DNA of 64,000 nucleotides from CAYPNF01 sp964411985 (GCA_964411985.1 CAYPNF010000020.1:62001-126000), one strand, 5' to 3'; positions 8,854 through 17,669 are shown, counted from the first letter of the stretch. Program-made: numbers and translations. Notes: a model not told the origin generated them from the sequence alone.

Positions 8854-9821
8854 CAGGAGGGAGAGTCCGTACGGGTTCTTCTGGCCTTTTCTCCAGCACC
8901 GGCCAGGATGCGGCCGCCGCCCAAGGTGACGATGAAAACCGTGAGCAGGCCTGCCGATCCGGCGAGAATCGTGGCCAGCCTTTCGGACCGAACGCCCGGC
9001 ATTGTGTAATCGGGCAGGGGAGATGCGCTGACGGTGCGGCTTTGGTGCTCGAAGCCGAGTCTTGCAGCGACCCGCTCGAGACCGTCCGGCAGGGACGATG
9101 CAAAGGGGGCAAGCAGTAGCACCACACCCAAAGAGGCTGCCAATCCGTATCCCACCAGTTTGCCACGGGGAAAGGGCGCGCTGGTCCCCCGGTGCGGCTC
9201 ATAGATCAGGTCCGGGCGCACCTGAAAGACGAAGGAGATCACCGCGAAAGTGATGGCGGCCTCCCCGAGTCCAATCGCCACGTGGGTCAAGGTCATGGCG
9301 GGTACGACCAGGCGGAAAGGGACCGTTTCGGCGAGCGCCAGTTCCGCGGCGCAGGCGGCGGCGGCGAGAACTACGGAGACCCAGGCCGCGCCCGCAGCCC
9401 TGATAGGAATCCACCGTTTCTGAGGCAGGAACCATTGCAGGGCGCGAAAAGCGAGGTAGCCAGTTCCGGCTCCCAGGATACTCAGGTTCAGGATGTTCGC
9501 CCCCAAAGCGGTGATGCCGCCGTCCTGAAACAAGAGGCATTGCACCAGAAGCACCGTGGTGAGGCAAAGGATGCCTGCGGCGGGACCTAGCAGGATAGCC
9601 GCTAGCGCTCCCCCCATCAGGTGGCCGGATGTTCCTCCTGCCACCGGGAAATTGACCATCTGCCCGGCAAACACGAACGCCGACATCACGCCCAGCAGCG
9701 GTAATGTGCGGTCGCTCCACTCCCTTCGGGCTTGGACAGTCGCCCAGCCCACCCCGCTTGCCGCCAGACACAAGCTGGCCGCGCAGGTTCGCGCATCAAG
9801 AAATCCATCCGGCACATGCAC
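8853..9821 (-). CDS. cbiM: Cobalt/nickel ECF transporter substrate-binding protein, CbiM with CbiN-like C-terminus
   Basis: The protein begins with the invariant CbiM N-terminus MHVPDGFLD, whose His2 and free amino terminus bind the metal in the family. The CbiM core follows (NFPVAGGTSGHLMGGALAAILLGP, LVQCLLFQDGGITALGANI). After residue 230 there is a second module with a PDGLE box (LPDGLERVA) and a final membrane helix, the layout of CbiN or NikN. At 322 residues it is a CbiM-CbiN fusion that imports Co2+ or Ni2+; the sequence alone does not decide which. No cobalamin riboswitch is visible upstream, where only about 70 bases separate it from the HlyD-like gene stop. Confidence 0.9.
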   Translation of the reverse strand: MHVPDGFLDARTCAASLCLAASGVGWATVQARREWSDRTLPLLGVMSAFVFAGQMVNFPVAGGTSGHLMGGALAAILLGPAAGILCLTTVLLVQCLLFQDGGITALGANILNLSILGAGTGYLAFRALQWFLPQKRWIPIRAAGAAWVSVVLAAAACAAELALAETVPFRLVVPAMTLTHVAIGLGEAAITFAVISFVFQVRPDLIYEPHRGTSAPFPRGKLVGYGLAASLGVVLLLAPFASSLPDGLERVAARLGFEHQSRTVSASPLPDYTMPGVRSERLATILAGSAGLLTVFIVTLGGGRILAGAGEKARRTRTDSPS

Positions 9822-9894
9822 GGATCCAGTCTCAGGCTGTCAACCGGAATTGGCAAGTTTTCGATCCCGAGTTTAGGGGGGCGCCAGTCTGGAA

Positions 9895-10986
9895 TCAGTT
9901 CACCTGCCGCAGGTCGACAATCTCGCCTGGCCGGAGCTTGGAACCGGGAGGAATGGTTACGTGCATCGCCAGGCTCAACTCCGCAGTCTGATTGGTTGGC
10001 ATTCCCAGGAGCATGGCGGGGGTAGGTTCCAGACGCGGGCTCACGCCGGTGATTTCAGCGACACCCGAGGTTCGCCGTACGGTCCGGGTACGCACTTCCA
10101 GTTTCATCCCCACGAGCGGCTCAAAGTTGGACGGCTGGCGCGCGTACGCCACAATCCGCTCCGCTTCCGACCCGGAGATGGTGATGAGCTGCTCACCCGC
10201 GACGATATTCTCGCCATTGCGCCGGTAGACATAGGTTACGGTGCCTGCGATGGGAGCCCGTAGCACCAGCGGCTCGAGTTGGGCCTCCGTGAGCCGCAGA
10301 TTGGCCTCTTGGACGGCGATGGCGCCGCGGAGCGCCTTCTCATCCGCGGAAGAATCTGCTGCGCCCACCATTGTACGCAAACCTGTGAGTGATTGTCCCA
10401 CGTCGCGAACCAGCTTTTCCCTCTCCAGAACCTCCTCCTGGAGGGCTTGGTAGTCGCGCTTGGCCAATTCATACTCCTGGCGGCTGGCGATCGGATTATT
10501 GACGTCGGAAACGAGTGCCTCAATGCGCATGAGTTCGGACAGTGCGTACTGGGCCTTGGCCTTGGCGGAAGCCAACTGGACACGTTGGTCGAGCCAATCC
10601 ATGTTCAACTGCTCCAAGTTCAGACGATTCCGATCTCGGTTCAGCAGTGGGCTGGCTCCCGCGCGAAGCACTTCAATTTCCCCCCGGAAAACATCCAGAG
10701 AGCTCTCGATCAGTTTTGGGTCCGTGCGTAGGACCGTGACTACGGGATCGCCAGCCTTAACCTGCTGAAAACGCTCGACCCGGAGATCGTGGAGCATGCC
10801 AGGGAAGACACTGGTGACGGTTGCCTGGGAAGATTCCACTTGGCCGATGAGCACGGGTGGGACGACATGATTTTGCCAGAGGTGGACCGCAGCCAGAGTG
10901 GTGGCTGAGAATACCAGGACGGGAAGCGCCTGGCTCTTGAACATACGCCACCGCTGACTGAGTGGAATAGGGATGGGATCGCGCAT
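9895..10986 (-). CDS. HlyD-family membrane fusion/adaptor protein
   Basis: The protein has 363 residues. A single N-terminal membrane anchor (ALPVLVFSATTLAAVHLW) precedes a split lipoyl-like domain (VFPGMLHDLRVERFQQVKAGDPVVTV and LVLRAPIAGTVTYVYRRNGENIVAGEQ) around a long coiled-coil hairpin (about 100-240). A beta-barrel part closes it. This is the periplasmic adaptor architecture of type I secretion or efflux systems. It is the last gene of a tight minus-strand cluster with the DUF4956 and VTC-domain genes, only 9 bases from the former. No transporter or outer-membrane channel gene is next to it, so its partner is unknown. Confidence 0.85.
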   Translation of the reverse strand: MRDPIPIPLSQRWRMFKSQALPVLVFSATTLAAVHLWQNHVVPPVLIGQVESSQATVTSVFPGMLHDLRVERFQQVKAGDPVVTVLRTDPKLIESSLDVFRGEIEVLRAGASPLLNRDRNRLNLEQLNMDWLDQRVQLASAKAKAQYALSELMRIEALVSDVNNPIASRQEYELAKRDYQALQEEVLEREKLVRDVGQSLTGLRTMVGAADSSADEKALRGAIAVQEANLRLTEAQLEPLVLRAPIAGTVTYVYRRNGENIVAGEQLITISGSEAERIVAYARQPSNFEPLVGMKLEVRTRTVRRTSGVAEITGVSPRLEPTPAMLLGMPTNQTAELSLAMHVTIPPGSKLRPGEIVDLRQVN

Positions 10987-10995
10987 GGAGAATTC

Positions 10996-11688
10996 CTAAA
11001 GCTCTGATTCGTCCTCCGCCTGAAGGCTGGTGACTCGAGAAACACCCTGAAACCCGCGGAGTTCCTCAAGCAGTTCTTCCAGTCGGTTGGGATCGCGAAG
11101 CAGGAGTCGGTAAGACAAATCCGTTCCACCATGGCCCTCGTTGGATCTTTGGCTGGCACACTGGGCCTTGCGACTGTGGCGGCCAAGCACGGTCCGTAGA
11201 TCTGCCAACTCGGCGACTGGCCGGCCCCAGTGGAGGTTGAGAATCATGTCGTATCGGTGGCGGCTGCCGAAAGCCGTGAACCAGAGGTAGAGCAGGATGG
11301 AACAGGTCAGAAGACATACCACGACTGCGATAGGAAAACGCTGGGTACCCGCCGCCATGCCAATCACCAGGCTCGAGAGGATGTAACAGGTGTCCAGAGT
11401 GTCCCGGAGGATGTTGCGGAAACGCACGATGGCAAAGACCGCCATCATTCCGAATGCAGTCACCAGGTTGTTGGAGAGCACTTGCATGACGGCGGCGACC
11501 AGCACCGGCATCAGAATCAGGGAGTTCACGAAAGAGCGGGAATAAGAGAGCCCGCTGTGCGTGAGCATGTAAACCCAAGCCACAATGTGTCCCGATAGGA
11601 AGGCTAGTAGCAGTCCCAGGAGCAGCCCGGGGACATTCAGGGGAGCACTGGAATAGTCCCCGCGCAGAAAGCTATCAAGGATAGACAT
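10996..11688 (-). CDS. DUF4956 family membrane protein
   Basis: The 230-residue protein has about four membrane helices in its first 140 residues and the family's conserved stretch FGMMAVFAIVRFRNILRDTLDTCYILSSLVIGMAAGT. A soluble C-terminal domain follows. DUF4956 proteins are regularly encoded beside VTC-domain polyphosphate polymerases, as here, where the two genes are 9 bases apart. By analogy with the yeast VTC complex it may help move or anchor nascent polyphosphate at the membrane, but that is inference. The ATG at 11688 gives the normal length. Confidence 0.85.
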   Translation of the reverse strand: MSILDSFLRGDYSSAPLNVPGLLLGLLLAFLSGHIVAWVYMLTHSGLSYSRSFVNSLILMPVLVAAVMQVLSNNLVTAFGMMAVFAIVRFRNILRDTLDTCYILSSLVIGMAAGTQRFPIAVVVCLLTCSILLYLWFTAFGSRHRYDMILNLHWGRPVAELADLRTVLGRHSRKAQCASQRSNEGHGGTDLSYRLLLRDPNRLEELLEELRGFQGVSRVTSLQAEDESEL

Positions 11689-11697
11689 AAAGAAGCA

Positions 11698-12627
11698 TCA
11701 CTGGTCTGCAACGTTCCCGATGCAGACGGGTTTTGGATCAGAGAAAATGGGATTCCGTTTGTGCGCCCCCTTGGTTCCACCTTGCTGATGCCGGGGTGGG
11801 CGAACCTTCTCGAAGGGGGCTCGGACTTGCTGGGGGGCAGGTGACTCTTGCACAGTCCGCACCGCTGTGTCCTCCACCATTCTCCATAAAAAGGCCGCTT
11901 CGCCTGTGGTATAGATCCCGTCGGCATACTTGGCGGCAGAGCCCCTCTGCAAACCGAAGACCCGTACCAAGTCACCAAACCAGTTGGGAAACCGACCGGT
12001 GAATTTTAGCTCGAGGATCACCTCATTACCGAAGGGTTTAACGTAGTGGCCCATTTCGGTGGAGAGGTTGGCGGAAAACTCAGGGCACACCCGGACCTGT
12101 CGGTCCATCGTGACCCGTACCGAGTTATCATAGGTGCTCACCCAGGCTTCCCGGAGATACGCGACATGGGCCACCGGATGTGCCCGCATCTCAGTCATGA
12201 GTTGGCAGAAATTCTGCAAAGCTCGCAGCTGTTTGGGGGAGTTGTTGAGCAGGTGCACAGGGTCCGGCAGGTGACCGCCCAGCAACCAAGCCACCGCTTC
12301 CTTCCTAACACCTCCGCGCTGCTTGAGAATCGCCTCATTCATCCGCCGCTTAATCTCGAAGAAAACCGGTGACGTGGGCGAGTCGTCGTAATAGCGCATC
12401 CGCAGCTTGAGTCGGTTCTTGTTGCCGTTGATGGTGTGGCGGTAGGTCGCCAGATCGGGGGAGTCGAGGTAGATACTGTGAATGGGATAGGCGAAATTGG
12501 GTTTGTCGACCCCGTTCTCATCCAGTTCTAGGTAGCACCGGACGAAGTCGCGAATCCTCAACGCCGTGTCTTCACTGACATGGTACTTTAGCTCAAGGCG
12601 TTGCAGTTGGAGCCGATCCGCACTCAT
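11698..12627 (-). CDS. VTC-domain polyphosphate polymerase-like protein
   Basis: VTC4 catalyses ATP-dependent polyphosphate synthesis inside a tunnel lined with basic residues. The 309-residue product carries the expected strands: LQRLELKYHVSE at the start, RLKLRMRYYDD, VFFEIKRRMNEAILKQRGGV, VRVTMDRQVRV, and the end motif VILELKFTGRFPNWFGDLVRVFGLQR with SAAKYADGI. The reading frame opens at 12675, but the ATG at 12627 (MSADRLQLQRLELKY) fits the family. It heads the cluster with the DUF4956 and HlyD-like genes. A role in polyphosphate synthesis is likely but not proven by sequence alone. Confidence 0.86.
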   Translation of the reverse strand: MSADRLQLQRLELKYHVSEDTALRIRDFVRCYLELDENGVDKPNFAYPIHSIYLDSPDLATYRHTINGNKNRLKLRMRYYDDSPTSPVFFEIKRRMNEAILKQRGGVRKEAVAWLLGGHLPDPVHLLNNSPKQLRALQNFCQLMTEMRAHPVAHVAYLREAWVSTYDNSVRVTMDRQVRVCPEFSANLSTEMGHYVKPFGNEVILELKFTGRFPNWFGDLVRVFGLQRGSAAKYADGIYTTGEAAFLWRMVEDTAVRTVQESPAPQQVRAPFEKVRPPRHQQGGTKGAHKRNPIFSDPKPVCIGNVADQ

Positions 12628-12902
12628 CTTCGCAATCCCTACACGTCTTACATTCAGCGGACTACTTCTGAACACTCATTGTCACCCTAATGTAACAATC
12701 GAGTCAAGTTACACAATGTTGCTTCTGCCAAAGCAGTTACAATAACCCGGCTTAAGACACCATTAAGAACATCAAGCATCTCAACGGTTTCAAAATAAAG
12801 CATTATCAGTACCAACGTCAGGAATAGTCCTCTACTTAAGTTAAATCAATGGTTCTGAGGCGGACCCGCCTTGGCTAGCGCCCGGCGCAAGCAGCGCTTT
12901 GT
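12628..12902. other. AT-rich intergenic region upstream of the VTC cluster
   Basis: This roughly 275-base stretch is clearly richer in A and T than the surrounding genes. It probably holds the promoter of the VTC-DUF4956-HlyD cluster. No convincing terminator, RNA gene or palindrome stands out. Confidence 0.4.
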
Positions 12903-13448
12903 TCAGGGCTTCGAGCCCGAACTCCAAGCCTGGATTTCGGCCCAAAGTGGCTGCATATCCTTGTCTTTCAACGCCATAAACCTGACGGCAGCCTTGTCCG
13001 AGACTTGGATCGCCTGTTTCAACCATTGTCGCGCCTGGTCCAATTGCCCGAGTTGACAACAATAACACGCAAGATTGTAAGGTATGGTCATGATGCCCGG
13101 AAAGCGGGCTGCTTGCTGGTGCAACAGATCCAAGGCTTCCTGGGTCTGCCCGAGTTCGTGCAGGGCGTAAGATTGGTGGATCCAGCCGTCGACCTCTCCC
13201 GGATGAAGAGCGACGATACGGCGGGCAAAGGCCACCGCTTCCACCCACTGTTTGCGGACGGCCAGGATCCGCCATCGCAGGCCCATCACCGCCGGATGCT
13301 CTCGGTTGGCCGCGCTCACCTTGTCCAATTCGAGTTCCGCTTCCACGGGCACCCCCAGGTCCAGCCATCCATCGGCAGCGCTGCAATGATGATGATCGGG
13401 GGACTCGATTGGCTGCATTGCGGAAACGTGGCTGAGCCGGAGCAGCAT
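12903..13448 (-). CDS. TPR-repeat protein
   Basis: The 181-residue protein contains about three tetratricopeptide units, seen as A-L-x-E-L-G-x-x-x-E-A-L repeats (SYALHELGQTQEALDLLHQQAARFPG, YNLACYCCQLGQLDQARQWLKQAIQ). It has no signal peptide or membrane segment, so it is probably cytoplasmic and binds a partner protein. Its neighbours give no clear hint. It is preceded by a 230-base gap and followed by an AT-rich gap before the VTC gene. Confidence 0.78.
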   Translation of the reverse strand: MLLRLSHVSAMQPIESPDHHHCSAADGWLDLGVPVEAELELDKVSAANREHPAVMGLRWRILAVRKQWVEAVAFARRIVALHPGEVDGWIHQSYALHELGQTQEALDLLHQQAARFPGIMTIPYNLACYCCQLGQLDQARQWLKQAIQVSDKAAVRFMALKDKDMQPLWAEIQAWSSGSKP

Positions 13449-13822
13449 GCCAAGCGTAAATCACGCTTCCTGCTGAGTTAATCCGTGGTTTCGTCGCGTG
13501 GATCCATCACCGGCTCAGGGAGATGCAAAACGTTCACAGCAGGAGCAGGAAGAGATTGCGCCACGCCCGGTCTGTGGTAACTGTTTGGGGGTGTTCGCCT
13601 TGAGCTGTTCTGAATAGGGCTTGGGCAGCACAGGTCTAATACGCTGACGGTCTATGATGATTGCCCATGGAATGAGGTTGAGTGGGGTGGAGGTTGCGAG
13701 CCTGCCAAGGTTCGTGGCCTTTGGGTTGCGTCGGGCCGTTACGGTTTCCGCTTGGAATTTTCCAGTCCGCCGCTGACCCTCTCAGTGGCCTTAATGATCA
13801 AAACCTGATTCCCTTGATTCCC
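13449..13822. other. Intergenic region between divergent genes
   Basis: About 370 bases separate the TPR gene and the LpoB-like lipoprotein gene, which diverge. The open frame of the lipoprotein extends back to 13682, but those residues are not signal-peptide-like. I see no RNA gene or strong operator here. Confidence 0.35.
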
Positions 13823-14488
13823 ATGAAAAAGTGTTCCAAACAACTCTCCCTCGCCTTGGCTTCCGTTGTTGGATTGGCCCTCCTTGCGGGTTGCGCCTCC
13901 TCAGGAGTGAAAAACCCGTCGGGTGTTGGGGTCACCGAGATGAAGGGGGATGAACGTGGGTTCGTGGCCGGGACCGGTGTGGAGTCGCAGGACATGGTTG
14001 CGGTCACGGACAAGATGGCGCGGAGCATCTTGTCGGTTCCCGAGATTGCGAATGCGCAGGCGGCACCTAGCGTGATCCTGCTGCCGGTGGAGAACAACAC
14101 CCGCTTTGCCGTGAACAAAGACATTTTCCTGACGCGGATCCGCACCGAGTTGAATTCCAAGGCGCGCGGCAAGGTGAAGTTCCTCATCCGCAACGCTGGC
14201 ACCCAGACTGACAACCGGATGGCTGCCCTGGAACAGGAGCGCCAACTGAAGACCAGCGGCCAGGTGACCTCCGATCCCGCCAAAGACGTGGCAGGGGTGA
14301 GCCAATTCAAAGGGTCGGACTATATTCTCACCGGCAAGCTGGACGGCATGAGCCACCGAAACTCCAAGGGCATCAGTGACTACGTTTTGTACACGTTCCA
14401 GTTATTGGACGTGCGCACCAGTGAGATAGTCTGGGAAGACAAGGCCGAGATCAAGAAGCAGGGCCTGGAGGATGCGGCCTATCGCTAA
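13823..14488 (+). CDS. LpoB-like penicillin-binding-protein activator lipoprotein
   Basis: The ATG at 13823 gives a lipoprotein signal peptide MKKCSKQLSLALASVVGL with lipobox LLAGC. The mature domain has LpoB/FlgO-like features: APSVILLPVENNTRFAVNKDIFLTRIRTELN, GKVKFLIRNAG, and the ending SDYVLYTFQLLDVRTSEIVWEDKAEIKKQG. In enterobacteria LpoB is an outer-membrane lipoprotein that reaches through the peptidoglycan to stimulate PBP1b. The next two genes are a COG3014-type lipoprotein and a YcfL-like lipoprotein, a trio seen elsewhere around lpoB. The partner synthase is not in the window. Confidence 0.83.
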   Translation: MKKCSKQLSLALASVVGLALLAGCASSGVKNPSGVGVTEMKGDERGFVAGTGVESQDMVAVTDKMARSILSVPEIANAQAAPSVILLPVENNTRFAVNKDIFLTRIRTELNSKARGKVKFLIRNAGTQTDNRMAALEQERQLKTSGQVTSDPAKDVAGVSQFKGSDYILTGKLDGMSHRNSKGISDYVLYTFQLLDVRTSEIVWEDKAEIKKQGLEDAAYR

Positions 14489-14498
14489 GCGTTGGCCT

Positions 14499-15653
14499 AT
14501 GCGCCTCACTGGCTGCCTGCTGCTCTGCGTGCTGCTGTTCGGGGGGTGCTCCACCACTCCCCCTCCAGCGCCCATGCCGCGGACCGGTGACCCGGTCATT
14601 GACGGCAAGGCGGAAGTGGCGCGGAGCAAGCCCAAGGACCGGGTGCTGCTGCAGTACCGGACGGCGCTGGTGGCCATGCGGCGCGGCCAATACGCGGATG
14701 CCCGGGAATTGCTCGATGACGCCCTGATCACCCTAGGCGGCTTGCCTGCCAAGGACAAGGGGGCGAAGCAGGCGCGTAGCTATTTCCACGAGGAATCGAA
14801 AAAGAACTTTCGGGGTGAGCCGTACGAGCGAGTCATGGCGTACTACTACCGGGGGATTCTCTACTGGATGGACGGTGAGCCAGACAACGCCCGCGCCTGC
14901 TTCCGGAGCGCTCAACTGCAGGACAGCGACGTCGAGAAGCAGGAGTATGCGAGCGACTACGTCTTGCTGGATTACCTGGATGCGTTCATCACTGCGAAAC
15001 TGGCGGGAGATGGTTCCGATGCCTTGAAGCGCGCGACCAATTCGGTCCGGATGGCCACGCCTCCGGCCATCGATCCGGCCGCCAATGTGATCCTCTTCAG
15101 CGAGTACAGCACTGGGCCGACGAAATTCGCCTCGGGGCAGTATGGTGAGCAATTGCGGATTCGGGAGGGCACCACCCCCTACCGGGGGGCGCGCCTGCGC
15201 ATTGGGCAGAAGGTGATCGCGATGCATCCTTACGATGATCTGACCTATCAGGCAACCACGCGAGGGGGGCGGGTGATGGATCATGTGCTTGGCAACAAGG
15301 CGGTGTTCAAATCCGCCACCGAGGGATTTGGCGCCGTGGCGCTGGTGGGTGGGGCCATCATGGCGGGTAACCACGGCACTCAGGAGGCCGGCCTTGGTTT
15401 GGCTGCGGCGGGACTCCTGTCGATGATCGTCTCTGCCGCCACCAACCCGGCCGCGGACACACGGTGTTGGGAAGGATTGCCCAATTTCCTCAGTTTCGCC
15501 GCGTTACGCCTGCCGGAAGGAGAGCATACGGTCACCGTTGAATTTCTGTATGATCCGACCAGTCCAATGGCCAGTCTGAGCAAGACGCTTTCGTTCAAGA
15601 TCGCCAAGGGACAGCCGGACACGGTGATCTTCGTCAGTGACAAAAACCAATAA
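14499..15653 (+). CDS. COG3014-type lipoprotein
   Basis: The start at 14499 yields a lipoprotein signal with lipobox LFGGC, 10 bases after the preceding stop; an ATG at 14472 would overlap that gene. The first half of the 384-residue protein holds TPR-like helices (RGQYADARELLDDAL, YYYRGILYWMDGEPDNARACFRSAQLQ). The second half has a beta-rich domain with a glycine-rich hydrophobic segment (GAVALVGGAIMAG to GLAAAGLLSMIVSAATNPA). The function of the family is unknown. Its place between LpoB-like and YcfL-like genes points to the cell envelope. Confidence 0.8.
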   Translation: MRLTGCLLLCVLLFGGCSTTPPPAPMPRTGDPVIDGKAEVARSKPKDRVLLQYRTALVAMRRGQYADARELLDDALITLGGLPAKDKGAKQARSYFHEESKKNFRGEPYERVMAYYYRGILYWMDGEPDNARACFRSAQLQDSDVEKQEYASDYVLLDYLDAFITAKLAGDGSDALKRATNSVRMATPPAIDPAANVILFSEYSTGPTKFASGQYGEQLRIREGTTPYRGARLRIGQKVIAMHPYDDLTYQATTRGGRVMDHVLGNKAVFKSATEGFGAVALVGGAIMAGNHGTQEAGLGLAAAGLLSMIVSAATNPAADTRCWEGLPNFLSFAALRLPEGEHTVTVEFLYDPTSPMASLSKTLSFKIAKGQPDTVIFVSDKNQ

Positions 15654-15665
15654 GTAGAATCAGGT

Positions 15666-16085
15666 ATGAAACTTCGAATCCTTGGATCGGCTTGTACGGT
15701 GATGATGGCCTTGGCCCTGGTGTCTGGCTGCACGTCGGAGGGAGCGTATGCCCCCAAGAACACCACCAAGTACGATTTGGAGAACAAGGCCAAGTTCGTT
15801 CTCTTGGACCCCGGTGCCCAGGCATCGGTGACTTGCTCGGGCCTATCCGAGCGCTTCACGGAAGACGGCCGGCTCGAAGTAACCGCGAACGTGCGCAACC
15901 GAGACAACCGCCGGATCCAGGTGCAGATCAACTGTGTTTTCAAAGATGTTCAGGGCACTGCCACGGGAGACGAAACGCCGTTCCAAACCCTGATCCTCAC
16001 CGAAAACGCCCAGGAAGCGGTGAAATTCACCTCGATGAACAACCAGGCGAAGGGGTACACCATTCGCGTGCGCCAGGCGCGATAG
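15666..16085 (+). CDS. YcfL-like lipoprotein (DUF1425)
   Basis: This 139-residue lipoprotein has signal MKLRILGSACTVMMALALVSGC, with Cys22 as the lipidation site. Its domain (LEVTANVRNRDNRRIQVQINCVFKDVQG, TGDETPFQTLILTENAQEAVKFTSMN) matches the YcfL/DUF1425 pattern of a small immunoglobulin-like fold. In enterobacteria ycfL sits directly beside lpoB. The order here (LpoB-like, COG3014, YcfL-like, with gaps of about 10 bases) marks a single operon. Its exact role is not known. Confidence 0.8.
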   Translation: MKLRILGSACTVMMALALVSGCTSEGAYAPKNTTKYDLENKAKFVLLDPGAQASVTCSGLSERFTEDGRLEVTANVRNRDNRRIQVQINCVFKDVQGTATGDETPFQTLILTENAQEAVKFTSMNNQAKGYTIRVRQAR

Positions 16086-16173
16086 CCGCCTCTTCCACCT
16101 TCATCGATACCTTCGTCGACTCCTCACCTTATCCGCTACAGCCAAACCCAACAGCGGGCAGGGCTCCACTGCC

Positions 16174-17166
16174 TCACCCACCGATGGCTGTCATGGGACG
16201 ACCGGGCTGATAACAGGACCCAAAAAGGTGTGCCTTGGGTTTTTGGTGAATGGCTTCCCGCAGGACCATGGCCAGTTCCTCATCCGACTGTGTACTTCGA
16301 AGGACGTTGCGCAGGTCGACCTCGCCATGATCGCCCAGGCAGGGGCGGATCTTGCCGTCCGCGGTCAGGCGCATCTTGTTGCAGGTCTCGCAGAAATGAG
16401 GGGCCGTGAGGGCACCGATGAACCCAACCAATGCGCCGGTGTGTCGCAGCCGGTAATAGCGGGCTGGACCCCAGCCGAATTGGCGGTCGATTTGGGGGAT
16501 CAATTGGTCGCGTTGCGCCAGCAGAGACATCGCCTCTTTCACAGAGACGAAGCGGGTTTTGGAGAGCACGTCCGTGTTGGTGAGTGGCATGAGCTCAATC
16601 AGCCGCAACGGTACCCCATGTTCGGCGGCGAACAGCGTGAGTGGCCAGATCTCCTGCTCGTTGAGCCCGCGCATGAGCACGCAGTTCAGTTTGACCTGCT
16701 CGAAGCCCGCGGCGATGGCAGCGCGGATACCAGCCTGAACCTGCTCCACTTTCCCCCCCGTGATCCGTTCGTAGAGCGATGGGGTCAGTGCGTCCAGACT
16801 AATGTTGACGGTTCGGAGTCCAGCCTCGCGAAGCGGTTTGGCCAGCTGCTCCAGGCGAATGCCATTGGTGGAAAGCCCAACGCAATCCACTCCCTGCAGG
16901 CGGGCAATTTGCCTCACCAATTCCACCACGTCGGCGCGCACGAGCGGTTCGCCGCCGGTCAGACGGAACTTCCGGAAACCAAGTTCCGCGGCCACCCGCG
17001 CGATCCGGAGGATTTCGTCGGTTGTCAAATGATCTGCCCGATTCCGCCAGCCACCATAGCCCTCCGGGAGGCAATAGAGGCAGCGCTCATTGCAGCGATC
17101 CGTGACCGAGATTCGGAGGTAATCGATGCGGCGGCCGAACGGGTCCGTGGGGTGATGGGAATCCAT
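16174..17166 (-). CDS. moaA: GTP 3',8-cyclase (molybdenum cofactor biosynthesis)
   Basis: MoaA is a radical SAM enzyme that starts molybdopterin synthesis by cyclising GTP. The 330-residue product has the N-terminal CNERCLYC cluster motif (Cys25, 29, 32), LTGGEPLVRADVVEL, LSTNGIRL, and the C-terminal second cluster motif CETCNKMRLTADGKIRPCL that binds substrate. The ATG at 17166 gives the standard start (DPFGRRIDYLRISVTDRCN at residues 8-26). The open frame runs further upstream only as antisense-type noise. It is the last gene of the moaD-moaE-moeA-moaC-mog-moaA string, five bases after mog. MoaC, which completes cPMP, is two genes upstream. Confidence 0.97.
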   Translation of the reverse strand: MDSHHPTDPFGRRIDYLRISVTDRCNERCLYCLPEGYGGWRNRADHLTTDEILRIARVAAELGFRKFRLTGGEPLVRADVVELVRQIARLQGVDCVGLSTNGIRLEQLAKPLREAGLRTVNISLDALTPSLYERITGGKVEQVQAGIRAAIAAGFEQVKLNCVLMRGLNEQEIWPLTLFAAEHGVPLRLIELMPLTNTDVLSKTRFVSVKEAMSLLAQRDQLIPQIDRQFGWGPARYYRLRHTGALVGFIGALTAPHFCETCNKMRLTADGKIRPCLGDHGEVDLRNVLRSTQSDEELAMVLREAIHQKPKAHLFGSCYQPGRPMTAIGG

Positions 17167-17171
17167 GAGCT

Positions 17172-17669
17172 TCAAGCAGTTGGATGGGTGTGCGGATCTT
17201 CCCCTTGCAGATGCGCCACGCCTTCGCGGATGGCATCGCCCAGGAGGGAGAGACATTCGGCGATGGCGGCGGGTTTGCCGGGAAGGTTGACAATCAGAGA
17301 CTGTCCACGGGTTCCGGCGACAGCTCGAGAAAGGATCGAGGTGCGCACGCGAGCGAAAGACTGCACCCGCATGATTTCCCCAAAGCCCGGCAGTTCTCTT
17401 TCCAGGATCGGCCGCGTGGCCTCGGGCGTCACGTCTCTCCGAGCGATTCCGGTTCCACCGGTCGTCACGATCAGATCGCACTGTGCCTGGTCGGCATACT
17501 CGATCAGTTTCGCAGCGATGAGGGCCTGTTCGTCAGGAACGACGGCAGAAACGAACTGCAGCGGTCCTGAGAGCAAGGTAGAAAGAAGTCGTTCGATTTC
17601 CGGCCCGCCGCGGTCTTCGTAGACTCCGGCCGCTGCGCGGTCGCTAACGGTGATACGGCCGATTCTCAT
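17172..17669 (-). CDS. mog: Molybdopterin adenylyltransferase (Mog/MoaB family)
   Basis: The 165-residue product has the MogA/MoaB fold motifs MRIGRITVSDRAAAGVYEDRGGPEI, LIVTTGGTGIARRDVTPEAT, RAVAGTRGQSLIVNLPGKPAA and AIREGVAHLQ. The family adenylates molybdopterin so that MoeA can insert molybdate. The ATG at 17669 overlaps the moaC stop by four bases, which fixes the start and suggests translational coupling. The reading frame is open further upstream, but that part is the shadow of moaC. Mog and MoaB are close relatives; MoeA sits two genes upstream. Confidence 0.93.
   Translation of the reverse strand: MRIGRITVSDRAAAGVYEDRGGPEIERLLSTLLSGPLQFVSAVVPDEQALIAAKLIEYADQAQCDLIVTTGGTGIARRDVTPEATRPILERELPGFGEIMRVQSFARVRTSILSRAVAGTRGQSLIVNLPGKPAAIAECLSLLGDAIREGVAHLQGEDPHTHPTA

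Noticed and set aside
9822..9894. Possible cobalamin or nickel riboswitch before cbiM
   Set aside because: The gap is only about 70 bases and shows none of the conserved cobalamin box bases.
16228..17622. Plus-strand open frame of 464 codons over moaA and mog
   Set aside because: Antisense shadow; both real genes have cluster and fold signatures here.
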